Positions 46,196 through 59,406 of a DNA stretch of 64,000 nucleotides are shown in pieces. Under the pieces are notes generated by a model. That model saw nothing but the letters and a program-made list of their open reading frames with translations, had not been told where the DNA came from and did no database searches. Made by a program: the position numbers and the translations under genes. Source of the stretch: Chanos chanos (taxonomy: Eukaryota > Chordata > Actinopteri > Gonorynchiformes > Chanidae); assembly GCF_902362185.1 (NCBI RefSeq), contig NC_044499.1, positions 46,817,815-46,881,814 of the forward strand. The letters are read 5' to 3'. Position 1 is the stretch's first letter, and the number at the start of each line of letters is the position of its first letter.

Positions 46196-49035
46196 TAATG
46201 GGCCTGAATTTGAACTCGATCTGGGAACAGGCGTGCTCTGGATGCCATGGCAGCCTTCCGGGTATAAGTGGTACAGCGGGTAAGGATCTCCTGGGTCTGG
46301 GGACGAGGTGGCACCTTGGGTGCAGCGAATCGTTTGGCAGCAACGTTGCTGTCAGAACCAGCTGAGCAGTGTGGCTCAGAGGATAGGCCACTATCTGCGC
46401 TGTACTGATCTTCCTCCTGGGACTGGCTTCTTTGCCTCAGATCCTGATCTCCGTCAGACTGGACTAGAGATTCAGAGCCAGAGGAGCTAAAGCTGAAGTC
46501 AGTGCCTGTACTAGTGCTGCTGATGCTGCTCTTGCGGCTGTCACACTCTTCTCTCGGAGCTAGTGTGTCGTGCTGATGTCGGGTCTCTGAAAGAACCTCC
46601 ATGGAGCGGAACTTTTGAAGGTTCCTGAGCCTTTGCTGTAGGCTCTGAGGCCGGGCTGCCTGGTTGAGCTCCGGCTGGGGGGAGCTGCTGGTGGACAGGT
46701 TGAGGCTGGAGCCGTGAACGTGTCTTTGTAGAGTACGGAGGCCAAAAGCAGGGCCCGAGTATGGCTGCAGGTACATGGAAGGCACATAGCCAGCCCTTCC
46801 ATTGTATCTGTTAGTAAAGAGTAATAAACATAGTCTTATAAAGCATGTCAGATTAACAGCATATAAACTGAGAGCATATTTTGTAAAATGCTCATAAATC
46901 GGCCCTAAAATGACATTAAATATCCTTGATTGCATAGTAACATTTAATTAGTTCACTCGACTTGAAAATCTTACTTGAAATATCTGCTGAATCAAGTACA
47001 CTTTACCAAGTTAATTCCTGTTAAGTTTAACAAATATGACTGAATCAAGGCAGCTAGTTTTTAGTTTTTTTTTAAATTAGCTAACTAATTAGATTTTACA
47101 GCAAACAAACAAAACAAAAAGGGGAACCTTCCCCTGAGAGATCTTATCCTTTAAACAAAACTACCTTTAACAAACACTTCACGTGTAGTATTTCACATGA
47201 ATCTACCCACACCAAGACAGACGGTTCCTGCTATCTCTTGTGTGAATGTGCTTAATGTGAAGTGATAGCGTGACAGTTTTAAAGGTTCCACTGAGTCCTC
47301 AAGGACAGACAGTTTAAACGGTTTTTACCTGACAAGCCACCAGCCGTTGTCAGACTTCTGCATCACCTCCACCACAGCACCAATGCTGACTGATATCTCA
47401 TCTGCTTTATTGGATGTGTAACTTCTTGAGGCACAGAACACAGATCCTGGGGATAAGTAGTGAAAAAAAGCATGAGATTATTTCTCTTTTCTCTCTCTCT
47501 TTTTTTTTTTTTTTTACCTAAAATGAATTCATTCTGCAATTTTTGGATTTTTAGGAATTCATATTCTGCTCGATATGAAGGAAAATGTCCAAACAATTCA
47601 CCTTCCACAACTGCTGTGTCAAAATCATCATCTTCTTCATCATTCTCAACCAACTCCAGGTATGGTGCAGGGAACCAGGCTAGTTGTTTATCGCTATTTT
47701 CCACCAGCCACCAGCCTGCGTGAATACACACATACATTGTGAGCAATTTCACTGACAACAGCAAGCGTCTTTCCCGTGCCTTCATAAGCCTATCCAATTC
47801 CTCTTTACACGGGTGAAGCTCTATTGTAATGCATCTCAGTCTAGGATGACTGCATCTCTGTCAAGCTATACAGGACCAAAAAACACAAGCGCTACAGCCA
47901 CACATAAAACGGTTTGACTCATATTTGACTACGTACGACTAAACAGAGGAAACGTACCAGCTGGGTCTTTCATCAGCACATCCACGACTTCATCCACAGA
48001 GACTCTGAAGGCTCGATTCTTGACATCCTTGGTTTCATAAGATGCTATGCAGCGGCATGTCATGGTAACAAAAGGATTGGTCACATTCCCGACGCTCAAA
48101 CGTTTGCCATAGACATGACCTTCCCCTAGATCATTAGGGGACTCTCCTGATGTCAGGATCATTAGGCTAAATGAACAAAAAGCGTACAAGTGTCTGCATT
48201 AATATCTATCTGCAGAAAAATGAATGACTAATACAAAATAATGAATTGAAGCAAAGTTTGAAATGCACACCTGTTCTTGGCAAAATCTGGCTGAAGTTCC
48301 TGTTCCTTAGGCAGGAAAAACTGAAAGACTTCTGAGCTTAACGTGACGCTTGGATCACACTGGAGCAGCTCGGAGCAGTACCTCTCCAAAGCCTTTACGC
48401 GGTGCACTGATTTGCTCGGACCCTTCTTCTGAAAGTTTGGCTTCTTCCCCTGGCCTGTGAAGAAAACGCATTTCATGTTACATGCATCTCATAGACGTGC
48501 CAATGATTGGAGAACGCTTGGTTATCAAGATTAAAGTCTGGCGCTTCTGGAGACTATACCTTTGAATTTGGGAAGCACTCTCTCTCGTTTGCGGAGCGGA
48601 TTTTCCACAGGGAATTTCTTTTTTAGTTGCTTCTGTTGAAATAAAATAAAAAAAAGAATGTGACACACATTTCTTGATGCTTTTGTTCAAAGTGACTCAC
48701 AAGTGAGAGAGAGAGACAGAGAGAGAGAGAGCGAGCGAGCAAGAGACTTGTAATGTATCTCTAATTACACTGTATACTCACATGAAGTTTCTTAAACTCC
48801 TGGAATGATCTGTACACAGTCACCTCACTCTGATCTGACCACAGCACTGATGTTATGTACATCTGTGAGAAAATCAGTTTCGATTAGGCTATAATACATT
48901 TTGAGGTCGATTCACAACAAACAAAAGTGATGTTCTTGCAAACAGAAACGTTGTTTCGGATGTTCTTACTTTGTTCTTGTCTTTGTGCATCACTCCTATA
49001 ATTCTCACGTTCGCAGGATACCGCTGATCGCTCAT
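46195..49035 (-). CDS. noxo1: NADPH oxidase organizer 1, complete
   Basis: Cytosolic organiser (p47phox homologue) that brings the activator NOXA1 to NOX1/NOX3 at membranes for superoxide production. Exons 48970-49035, 48782-48862, 48560-48632, 48271-48454, 47958-48166, 47602-47715, 47329-47446 and 46195-46807, in phase, 485 residues (human about 370; the extra is in the tail). Domains: PX at about 1-125 ([50 protein letters not shown]); SH3-1 ([20 protein letters not shown]); SH3-2 ([35 protein letters not shown]); then a Ser-rich tail ending in a proline motif [10 protein letters not shown]. As in other NOXO1 proteins no p47phox-type autoinhibitory region is evident between SH3-2 and the tail. 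A truncated duplicate of its last exon lies downstream. Confidence 0.93.
48704..48740. repeat. (GA)n microsatellite in noxo1 intron 2
   Basis: Short interrupted GA tract ending in GCGAGCGAGC, between noxo1 exons 2 and 3. Confidence 0.9.
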
Positions 49036-49885
49036 GATGCTTTGCTGAGACGACTGAACAGGATAGGAGTCGAATTTACTGCCGCTATTGTTCTATTGTT
49101 GTTGCTCACTTGATGTAACGTAGAACGCGCAAATATATATGCCACGGGAAGGGCGGAGATAATTTGTTTTCTCACGTGGGCGAGAAAAAAAAAAATTAAT
49201 AATGGGCACGTGCGCACGTCCTGCACTGGGGATACCGGGAATGCAGTCAAACGTAATCAAAAGCCAGAAAAAAAAACAACTTTGAACTTTAGCGGAAACT
49301 CCATTATACGCATATACACAAACGAACAGACACGTTCCCATATGTGTGTGTGTCTGTGTGTGGCGTATTGAGTGCGTTTGTGTTTGTTTACATATATGAA
49401 ATAAGTGGTGAGAGAATTTAGCCAAAGATTCCAGTAACATTCTTACGCATAAATGGTATCTGCCTGTTTAAAGTCATATAGACCACCTTCAAGAAATACT
49501 TGCTTAAGATACTCTCCCAGAGGGTTACCATTAATACCACTGAGCTGTTGTCAGTACATTTTACTCAAGAATGAGTAATGAGTTACTCATGTTAAATGTA
49601 GCCCATGTCATGTTGAGCTCTGTCAGTCACACGATTTTTTTTTTTTTTTTAATGTTTGACCACTTGCAACTTATGTGGACCAGGAATTTTTATAATGACC
49701 AGAAGTAAATAGCTCATGGGTAAGGCGTCTACCTGTTTTGAAAAACTTCTGCACATATTCAGTTCAGACTCATTTACACTTTTTAAGGCACCCAAAATAA
49801 GCTGAATCATTGAGACCTGAGCCCATGTGATGTTTCTGGGTCTCATTTTTTTCCCTCGGCATTGGCATTACATTCCTAAAGCCCT

Positions 49886-49936
<51 letters not shown>

Positions 49937-52429
49937 GTAGGTTCTTAATCTAAATCAGCTAACGTGAGCAGTTGATTCATGGCTGTCATCTTTTTGTAAT
50001 TTCTCTGCGATGACCTATTGGGTCTGTTGCGGCGGAAAGCATTGGGAGAGGGCTAACAGGTGTGTCTTCAGACTGAGGGGTGGTGAGAGCCAGCTGGCTG
50101 TGCTGACTGTCAGGTAAGTGATCTAAGACCACGCGTGTCACACGTTCCTGTGATGAGCCGCCAACTCCACGACAGAAACCTCAGCTCAAGGTCAGCGGCT
50201 CTCCGCGCTGTCAGGTCTCTGGGTCAGCGACATCATCACCTGCAATAAATATCACATCTGCACGTTTCTCGTGAACTGTGTCACCCACATTCGCCATTCT
50301 GAGGAAAATATGACTGGAAAGAAATTGTTTTGGGGAAAGATGAAATGTTTCAAGTTTCTGTGGTATGTTCCCAATATCACAGACTTTCGTCTCTCTGCAG
50401 TTATATCTATTTGAATGTTTTGGTACTTGCATTTTGAGCCCAATAAATCTACAAGCAAAATAAAATGTTTATGTTTTGTGCTTGAAAGACATTTTCCAGT
50501 GATGGCTCTTGAAACGTATTCTGTTTGTACCATTTCAGACTAGCTGTTTATTTCTCAGTGATTTCACAGGACGAGTAGTTGCAGTTTAATAGTCTTTTAT
50601 TCTTTTTGTGTACTTTTGAAGGACATTTGCATCCTGTCTCGACCTACTTTCATTTTCACACATGCTTATGTTGGAACTGTATTCCTAATTTGTTTGCTTG
50701 AGGCTTTGTGTTTTGTGATAAAACCCTCATTCATTAGATGCTACGGCTATTCTAGCAAAAAGAAAGAAAAACGTGCGGGACTTCATTCATAGCTGACACA
50801 TGTAAGCCGTGCCCTGTCTTTCCTTTCTTCAGTTATGTTGTTAAAGGTTGGTCTATTGGAATTTCATTGTTGCATTCATTACACCATGTTTTCCGCATAA
50901 TTTCTGATTCTATCTACTTCCCATTACTTTCACTCTTTGTTGGGGCAAACAATCCAGAGCCTTAGATACATTCATTCCATCTTCTCTTCATTAAACTTTG
51001 TGACTGGTCACGCTGAACACTGGATACTTCCCAGTCTGCTTGACCAGATCTGCTGTTTTGTGCTCTTTTACTTAAGTCGCTATGCATGAAAGCTGACTAC
51101 ATCAACGAAACCACTCTTGATTCTAAAAGTTGCCACAGGGGATCTAATGACACACATTCTTTCTACCCACACCTGTGATACCTGCCAGCATGTTCAACCA
51201 TTACTAAGAAGTTAGTTGCCTAAAGACCTGATAAATGCCTCTTTGATCCGTTGTGCTGACTTCTGGACCAGCTTGCCTGCTTTGCGACCCGTTCATCTTT
51301 TGACGAATACCTGCCCCTCGACACCAGCTTTGACAAACACTTACCCTCATTTTCTTTGCTCTTACACAGCCAATATCCTGAGATATATTTCTTTTAGCCA
51401 AGATTTTTCTGTTTCTTTACTCTCTAAAATAGATAAACCACTTTAGCCAACCCAGTGCCATCCACAAGAGGATACCTTTTGGTTTTTCTCAAGGTTTCTT
51501 CCAATCCAAGCTGAAACCGGGCGGAGAATTAATTGGCAGAGAGGACAGGCTCCTATCAGATCTGGAAAGAATGCTATTGCAACAGGGTCCTGTCTGACCA
51601 GACTACATAAATAAGCTTTGCTCTGAGCAATATTTTGATGAGAGTGGTCTGAAAGTGCATTTTATGGCCTTTTCTGGTGCCAGGCCACCGAGATCTCATT
51701 TCTGATAATGTAAAAATGCTGTACATTTAATAGATTTGCATCTTTAGTTAAGTGCATCGGTGCCTGCTAGCAATTCCCATTTCCAGTATCAAAAGGCGTG
51801 TTGAACTCAGCTGGACTCAGGACATGTAATACTTCCTTAAGGAAGTGGTTCTCAAAAAAACTGATAACAAACATTTATTGTTATCCTTCTAAACAAGGAA
51901 AGAACTCTGACTCGTTTCTGGTAAACTCCATTTTAAATTAGAGCTGATTCCGATCCAACACGTTCTTGTTTGCTTTTCACAGGCGTGCCAAAATCCACCT
52001 GAAAGAAGAAAACAGTCTCGTGATCAAACATTATAAAAATCTGACAGCTGTTAAAGATTCTTAGGTGTAGCCATGAAGACAATGGCACAACTGTTTTGCA
52101 ACCCAATGGGTGTCCAATCCTTTTTGGCATACTTGAGCTATGCAGGAAGCACAAATCCAATTTTAAGGGTCATTCTAGAACTGGAGGACAATTTAGGCAT
52201 CAAAACTTTTGAAAAATTGACACTTTATTTTATCATGTTTTGTTACGTATTTCAGAAAAACAGGTAATAATCCATCAAATAATGTGATTCATCCAGCTCA
52301 GGCATCAAAGGTATACTTTTTATGAAATGTTTTATTTGTTTTGTGCTAATACTTTTTTTTTATATATATTTTCAAATATTTGCTCTAATACATTATGTAT
52401 ATGGAAAATCATTTAAGATTATTTTAATA
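49036..52429. other. noxo1 promoter side and gene-poor DNA
   Basis: No gene seen. The first 150 bases should include the noxo1 promoter. The stretch 51030-51640 ends with phrases such as 'ctcaaggtttcttccaatcc' that resemble fish LINE tails, but the match is too weak to call. Confidence 0.45.
49887..49932. repeat. (CT)n microsatellite
   Basis: Uninterrupted CT repeat of about 23 units. Confidence 0.97.
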
Positions 52430-53050
52430 AAAATTGCACGGTAACAGGGTGTCAGAGAGAATCACGATGCTGAATACAAGTGAGGCTGAACAGGAGTTTT
52501 AATGACAGATGTAAACAAGGACAACAGCAGCAGGCTGAACAAAAAAAAAAAAACAGGGTTACCAGGGGTCCGAAGAATAACTAACAGAAAATAGGGTAAC
52601 GGGCGGCCAAAAGGCGATGGAATGATATATGGCTCAGAAAACACATGGAAGGTGCAGACTTCGATGCTGACTGGTCCAGCGGAGGGGTTTAAATCGTGAA
52701 AGGCATCAGGGAAAACTAAAGTGAAGGCAGGTATGCAGAATGAGGGTGATCAGACCGGTGATTAGTAAACTGGCGATGCTGAGAGTGGAATGGCTGAAAC
52801 CGGCGAGGGAGGAGGCGAGGTCGTTTCACAGGGTTGAAAGTAGAGTAACAGGGTTTTGTAAAGTAAAAGGGTTGAATTGATAAATTACTTTTAATTGTAG
52901 ATTGTGACATAAATGTGACAAATAAATACTCAGGACCACAGGAATGTTGTTTAATAATATTTTATATATCTTTTCGAGGATGGATCAACAGGATTGCAAG
53001 GGTAACAGTAACAGAGTTGCAAGTTAAAGTAACAGGGTTGCAAATCAATG
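52430..53050. repeat. Cluster of 'gtaacagggtt'-like short motifs
   Basis: Variants of GTAACAGGGTT recur at irregular spacing, for example near 52439, 52552, 52592, 52827, 52848, 53000 and 53028. No coding content. May be a decayed satellite-like or transposon-derived segment; edges are approximate. Confidence 0.4.
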
Positions 53051-56000
53051 CTAATGTTGGCTTTTTCTCAGGAATAGATGCTAGCTGTGAAATGTTACTG
53101 TCAAGGTCAAGGACAAACGTAGTTATGCACATAAAGAAAAAAAAACTTTGAAATTCATTTGTCTTATTCTGAATTCTGATCATCTGAGCAGCAGTGCTGC
53201 ATTGGTTAGAGCAACACATTCAATCAGGGCTGAAAAGATTGGAAAAGTATGAAAAATAGAAGAGAGGACTTACCTTTGGTCTACCCATGGTGTTAGCAAA
53301 TGGCTTGATAATAACATTTCCACGATGTCACCTAACTCACCGTTAGGTAACTCCTCTGCCAGGCTAAATAGGTTTCGGTAATACGGTTGTGTGCATGTTG
53401 CGGGACACAACTTGAGTGCCTAATTACTATTATTTAAAATAAGCTGATGGTTAAACAAATTGTTTTAACAATTACAAGAGACACATATCAACAAAATTGT
53501 ACCAAAAAAGTCGATTTTACCTGTTACATTTGATAGGCAAATTGATCATCAGGAGTGTGGGACAAGAGAAAAATGCCATTTTAGGGGGTGCTTGAGAGCT
53601 ATTTGGTATTTAAAATAATATTTTGGAACCACTTTTTTCTATAGCTATATACATTTTGTCTCAGGACAAGTCATTTGCACAACAAGTGCATGTTTTAGTA
53701 TTTTGTGCATGGACTGTTTGGAATTTCATGGGTGGGACAGAAAATGTCTTCCAATTCTGAAATTTCCCTTAACATTGGATGTTTTGAGTAATTCTGCTCT
53801 TTACTGTCAAAGTTGATGTTGGCAAAGTTGATGCTGACATTTAGAAAATCAATCAACATTTGAGGACAACATTACAGGGTTCACCGAAACCCAGCATCCT
53901 TATTCCATTCAAAAATAATTTTGATTCCGATTCAGGATTACAATCTGTTACAAGCACTTTAAGGTCATAGGAGAAGCCTAAATGCTTCTATTTAATTTAG
54001 TCATGACGTTTCATTCTTTTATTTGCCCCCTGACTTTTTGGAAGCATTATATACTGAGAATGAGGCACAGTTTTACTGATAGATTATAATAGGAGTTAAA
54101 AGATATCCTTTTGTCAATATATTCATTAAACTATCACATTGTCTGATCTGAAGAGGGTTAACTATGCACAAGGAAAGGAGAGATGGGGGAATTATTCCTC
54201 AGTGCAATTTTTCTCAGTTACCTAGATGACTTAAGTCAAACTATCCAATCGGAATGCTCCGACAATTTTCCCTATTGGACAGTTTGGAGTTTTGGTTCAT
54301 AGTATATGGCCACCAGAGAAATTTTGCTTTGTGGATTACCCTTTTGGCTCCAGTCAGATTTGAAGCAGTAGTGTCAGCATTCTTCCCTGACCAGCTTGCT
54401 AGTAAACTTATTTTCCAGAATCCAGTTTTGAAGTAAAAGATAAGTACATATGATTAATCATAGGCTAGTTAACGCTAGATAAAGGGCAAACAGGAAAATG
54501 CTCCACGGCCATCTGTAAACTTTGCTTTTGTGCCATATGAATGTGTGCTGCTCAAACAAAACAATAAACCTTGACATGAGTGTCAACATTAGTTTGTCTG
54601 CATCTTTGAAAAATGAACATGCATGGGTTCACTGAAGACAATATGAGTTGTTATGCTCCCTCAGAAGATCCTTGAGTAGTCTTTTAGTTTTCCTTCCTCG
54701 TGGTAGTTGCCATGTGTTCAGTTGTAGGTCATGCACAAGGTCTGGAAAGGTCTCCAACAGAATTCTCTTGTGTGTTCTAGATACTGGACGCAAACATAGT
54801 GATTAAAGGAAGTTCCCTAAAGCAACACAGATTCCAGCTGCTCAGTAAACATCTTTCCTCTTCAACTTTTTGTGAACCTCTGCTCTCAGGATGTTTCCAG
54901 GATATCTTGGTCATGTCTTTAGGTTATTTGTTCATTGTTTGCATAGACTTAGCAAACATACAGGTGAGCTATGGCCTTTGATCATGGTCGGTGGAGTCAG
55001 GCGAACATACTCAGTTACTGGGGTAGGCACCAGGTGGGGGTGACAGGACGGGTAAGAGGCACCCATGACTGATAGGTCACTGAGGCCATTTTTCAGGTCA
55101 GTACAACATTAGGTTTGGAAATTCCACAGCAGTTACTGACAAATGTAAAAACTTGATAAGAATCAGTAGAATAGCAAACCTGGTGTGTTCTCTCTCTCTG
55201 TGAGAGAATGACACACCGTTGATTACATTATCATGTATTATTATGTCACATTACAATTTGTGCTGTAACAAGTAAAGAACAATTGCTCTTACCGTGGTTA
55301 TGCAAACTGATCTAACGAAATTGAAAAATACATCAAATAGCACTGATGTTACTCACGGTGCAAAACACACTGCTCACACACTGAGGAGCGGTTTCTTGGA
55401 ACAACCTTAAATATAATTGAGACATTTCAACTCTGATTCATCTAATGTTTCATGTTTATCTGACAAGCCTTTTCCAAATCTGTTGACTGTCCAACACCGC
55501 TCTTCTTCATCCCAAAAAGAGGTCAAGAAGTTATCTTTTCAACTTTTAAAAGCCATTTACTGGATTTTATTCTGTACTTTAATGTGGTAAGGGGACCATA
55601 ACGATCACTGGTCAAAGGAATGTCTTCAGATTTTAGAAAATGTGTAGCACATCCCTAGGTCATGTAATGTCATCCTTCAATTAGAACGATGGAGAATGCC
55701 TACCTTGTATCGAATTTCATAATCTATGGCACAGGCGCCTGGAGCCTGTAAGACTATCAAATTTCCACAAGATCCCATTACACCAAACAGCTTTAGTGTT
55801 TGTAACCGAACATTTCCTTATGCATTTTTTCCATCATCCTTGACATAATCCCAATCTTTACTATGCTCAGGCCATTTTCATAATAATAATGATTGTTGAT
55901 TCTTTGTGACTAACTCATTCATAGGAAGTTCATTCCTACAATGACTAGAATGTGGTTAAGTGGAAAATCTGCTAAACAAAGAAACCTTCTCAGAAACAAA

Positions 56001-56129
56001 AGAGGGTTTTCATTCCTCAGAGGGAAAATCAAAATGAACCTTTAAATGAGCAAGAATGTTGTATGATATGATCTTTTCTCAAGGTCTTTCAAAGGGAAGA
56101 ATGCATAAAGTAAATGTGAGTAACGTTAA
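53051..56129. other. Gene-poor AT-rich DNA
   Basis: No supportable gene, RNA or repeat family was recognised across this stretch. Confidence 0.45.
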
Positions 56130-57090
56130 ATGCCGGAATCATATAAGGGCATACCTGTCAGAAGAGGCATACCCCAATGGTTTTGAATTAAGTATGCCCT
56201 CAGCCTCTGGGCGGACAGTAAAGAGAACTTCATCCGGTAATGACTGGTCTTTTAGAACCACCTGGAGGGATGCGTCGATGGACCATATTTCTCTCTCCCA
56301 GGCCCCTCCAAAGTGAGGTGCCTGGGGTGGACACAAGTGAAACAGTATGCAGTGCTTCCCTAGCTGCTCTTTTAGGGAAGGTTAAAGGGCTTCCTGAAGT
56401 TCCTTTTCTCCCCCCACGGAGGTTGAGGGCATACTTAACTCTAAACCACCTTTCTGACATTGCTGATCTCGACCCTATCACTCCAAACATCCTACTGATA
56501 GGGCGACGGGACGCCTCTTTACCCCAGGCCCTATATGGGCCCTGAGAACTACTAGGACGCCGTTGATGGAGACACGGTCAGGTCCTCGCAGATGGAAATG
56601 GCAAAGAATACTAAATGGCAAAAGGATACTAAAGAGATTGATGCGGGCCAAGCTGTCATGATACTGACCCACAGTTACTCAGGGCCATGTGGCTCATTGC
56701 CAAAGTCATTGGTGTCATCCCAAGTAGTGATGGCAGGATCAGGGCAGTGGACATTCAAGTCAAAGACAGCATCTGCACCCGTCCTTCGGCTAAGCTAGTC
56801 AGACTACCACAGATACCCGAGGACAGTCCTCACAGCAGCCCCTCTTGACAGGGACTTTTGTGTTTACAAATTCGCTTTAAAAATTTGGGGGTGACTGTGC
56901 AAAAGTCCCTGTGGCAGAAAAGCTGGCAGAAAAGATGAACTGACAAACTACATGTTAATTGGCATACAAATCAGGGCTTGGGAGCAGTGCAACAAACTGA
57001 GAGGGATTCGTGATGACGCAGTGTGCGTCATCGCCCCGACAACTCTAATAAAAAACGGTCTGGCCACAGGGAGTTTTACATAATACTTCT
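56130..57090. mobile_element. BEL/Pao LTR-retrotransposon fossil (integrase end and probable 3' LTR)
   Basis: Protein-like fragments match the C-terminal integrase end of fish BEL/Pao elements, some on the minus strand (56130-56340) and the rest on the plus strand (56350-56830), followed by a polypurine-type GGGGGTGA near 56886 and a probable part of a 3' LTR to about 57080. It is a fragment, clearly broken in several places and internally rearranged, with no gag, protease or reverse transcriptase and no partner 5' LTR, so it cannot be dated; decay suggests it is old. Confidence 0.75.
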
Positions 57091-59406
57091 CACGTTTTCA
57101 AAATAGATTGACAACATAAACAACAAAAACATAAGCTTCCTCAAAAAAATTCTCTCTGACAGCATTGAGGACTAAATGTTCACGTTGACAAAATCCCTCA
57201 TCTCTTGTTACAATAAAAAATGATTTCTTTCAGTTTTCCAATGTATATTTCTACATGACCCAGAAGATAACACTGTTAACAATGATGTGTACTCAACACA
57301 GCTGAATCAATATAACTGTCCTCATTATAATCTTATCATGTTTTTCATGTTGTGGTTCGCATGCTAAGTAGAATGTAACATTTGTACACTCACTCCAGGG
57401 ATGACAAATATTGATATGAAACCAAAGCCCTTTTTCTCTGCTCAACTGAGGGAAGATTATGCTTATGCTGCCATCTGCTGAAAAGGTTTGAAAAGTGCTG
57501 ATGTCAATGAAAGCGCTAGGGTACATGCAGAGGAGGTCTCAGGATTTCTCTGTTCTCTCATTTTAACAGTTAAGCTTTCAGCAGTCATTCATACCATCAC
57601 AATATAAAACTGAGTGGACACACACATACACATACATTCTTTGCATGCTGTGACTTGTTAAGGACTTACACTATTCATTCTACTGGATTAACAAGTCCAG
57701 GTGTGGCCAATTGACTAATGGTGAAGCTAAGGCAGTGACAAAGAACACACAATGATTGTTACATCAATAATATTCTGCTTTCTTCTGTTATGGTACCATG
57801 GTAAAATTAAGCTTTTGGGTGTGTTACTTATTGTTTGCACAAGTTTAAATGGAAGACTCCCAATGGGGAACCTGTAAGAAAAACTCTCTAATTGGTGCTC
57901 ACCTTCAAACAAATATTAAATAAAACACTATTCTGATAGCTAAGCTTTAAATCTATTTTGGATACAACCTTCAACAAGGGATATTTCAGTTTGTTCTCTT
58001 TAACTGAAGTGTATTGCTAAAAACTTACATGACCACATGAGCTTGAAAAATAGTTGGTTTGATTGAAAGAGAATATGTTGTTTCACCTCTTTCCCAGATA
58101 CATCCAATGACTCATGTTATTCATACAAAATAGCATTTGAATTCACTAGTCTGACTGACAATTCAAACCTCCAGGACTGTGGAGCAGAAACCAGCCCGTC
58201 ACAGTTCGTTGCTCTATAGTGCAAATTATGTACAGTGGACACTTGACTCTTTCAAGGAACTAAGGGCTCTATTCCCTGAAGAGAAATTTTAATAAAAACA
58301 GATTTAGCAAAAAATTAAAACTGTCCAACAGCAAAACAGATGAGGAGCACTACTATGGGACAATCTTGATTTTGGCTCTAGATGTCTGTATAATTGACCA
58401 ATCCTGATTTGCAGAATATCCCCATGCAGTATCTGTGCCATTGTCAGTGCTTTGATTTCACAAAGAACTACAAAATATATACGGATGCCGTCCTACGAAT
58501 GAAGTTATGGTAGCAATGCTTTTATAAACCAAAATATTTTACATGCTGTCTGAATGAGACATGCTTCAGGACTCTAGTGTATCCATCTCATAAAAATCAT
58601 TCTTTGTATTGGTAAAATAAGAGCAGTGAGGCGAAGTTATGTTGCACTGAAGAAATCTTAGTCTGGGTGAAGTATGAGCACAAAAAATCATTAGGCATGT
58701 GAGAACAAAAGAACTGGTGATGAAATAAACATTAAATAGTCTAATATATTTGACTTTTTTATATAGCTTCCAATTTGGTACACCGTGTTGTCTTCAGAAC
58801 CAAGATTTATGGTCATAGACTTTACACAACTCACAAACATTCCACCAAGAACATTGTAGCTTTCAAATGTCGAATGCCATTTGAGTCACTTATTTCTCTT
58901 TCACTCATAAAAACCAAAGCTTTGTTCACCAGTAGTAATTAGCAATCAGACAGAACAGAAAAAAAGGAAAAGAAAAACTTCTGTTACTCAACAATGAGGT
59001 CATTCCCAAATCTACCTGGCATTATCAAACTTCAACTTGCATTGCTGCAGGTTTCAACAGACACTAACTATGCTCTACATAACAAGTCTGTGTTGCCCTG
59101 GAGCTCTATCACAGGCCAGTCATGTGCCAACTCTGCATAATCCTCAACCTTAACTAGGTGTCCGTAAAAAATCAGCAAAAATAAAAATTAGCTCAGAAAA
59201 CTGAAAACTCTCGAAAAACAATAGGCTGTTGTCAGTCCCAAAAAATATCCAACCGTCTGTGTGTCATCCTCTGACACAATTTCAAACAGGTGAACTTTCA
59301 GCAGCATTTGGTAGTTTCTGTAGTTCCACTGTCTGTTTTTGGCTATCCATAGATAAGCGGACACAAACATAAGTCTTTCACTGCCAAAAAAGCTGGCAGG
59401 TCGGGA
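57091..59406. other. Gene-poor DNA and gid4 3' side
   Basis: No gene seen. The right end should contain the gid4 3' untranslated region; no unambiguous poly(A) signal was located for it. Confidence 0.45.

Noticed and set aside
54254-54436. Short + strand open frame with hydrophobic product
   Set aside because: Sixty codons, no family likeness and no supporting splice sites.
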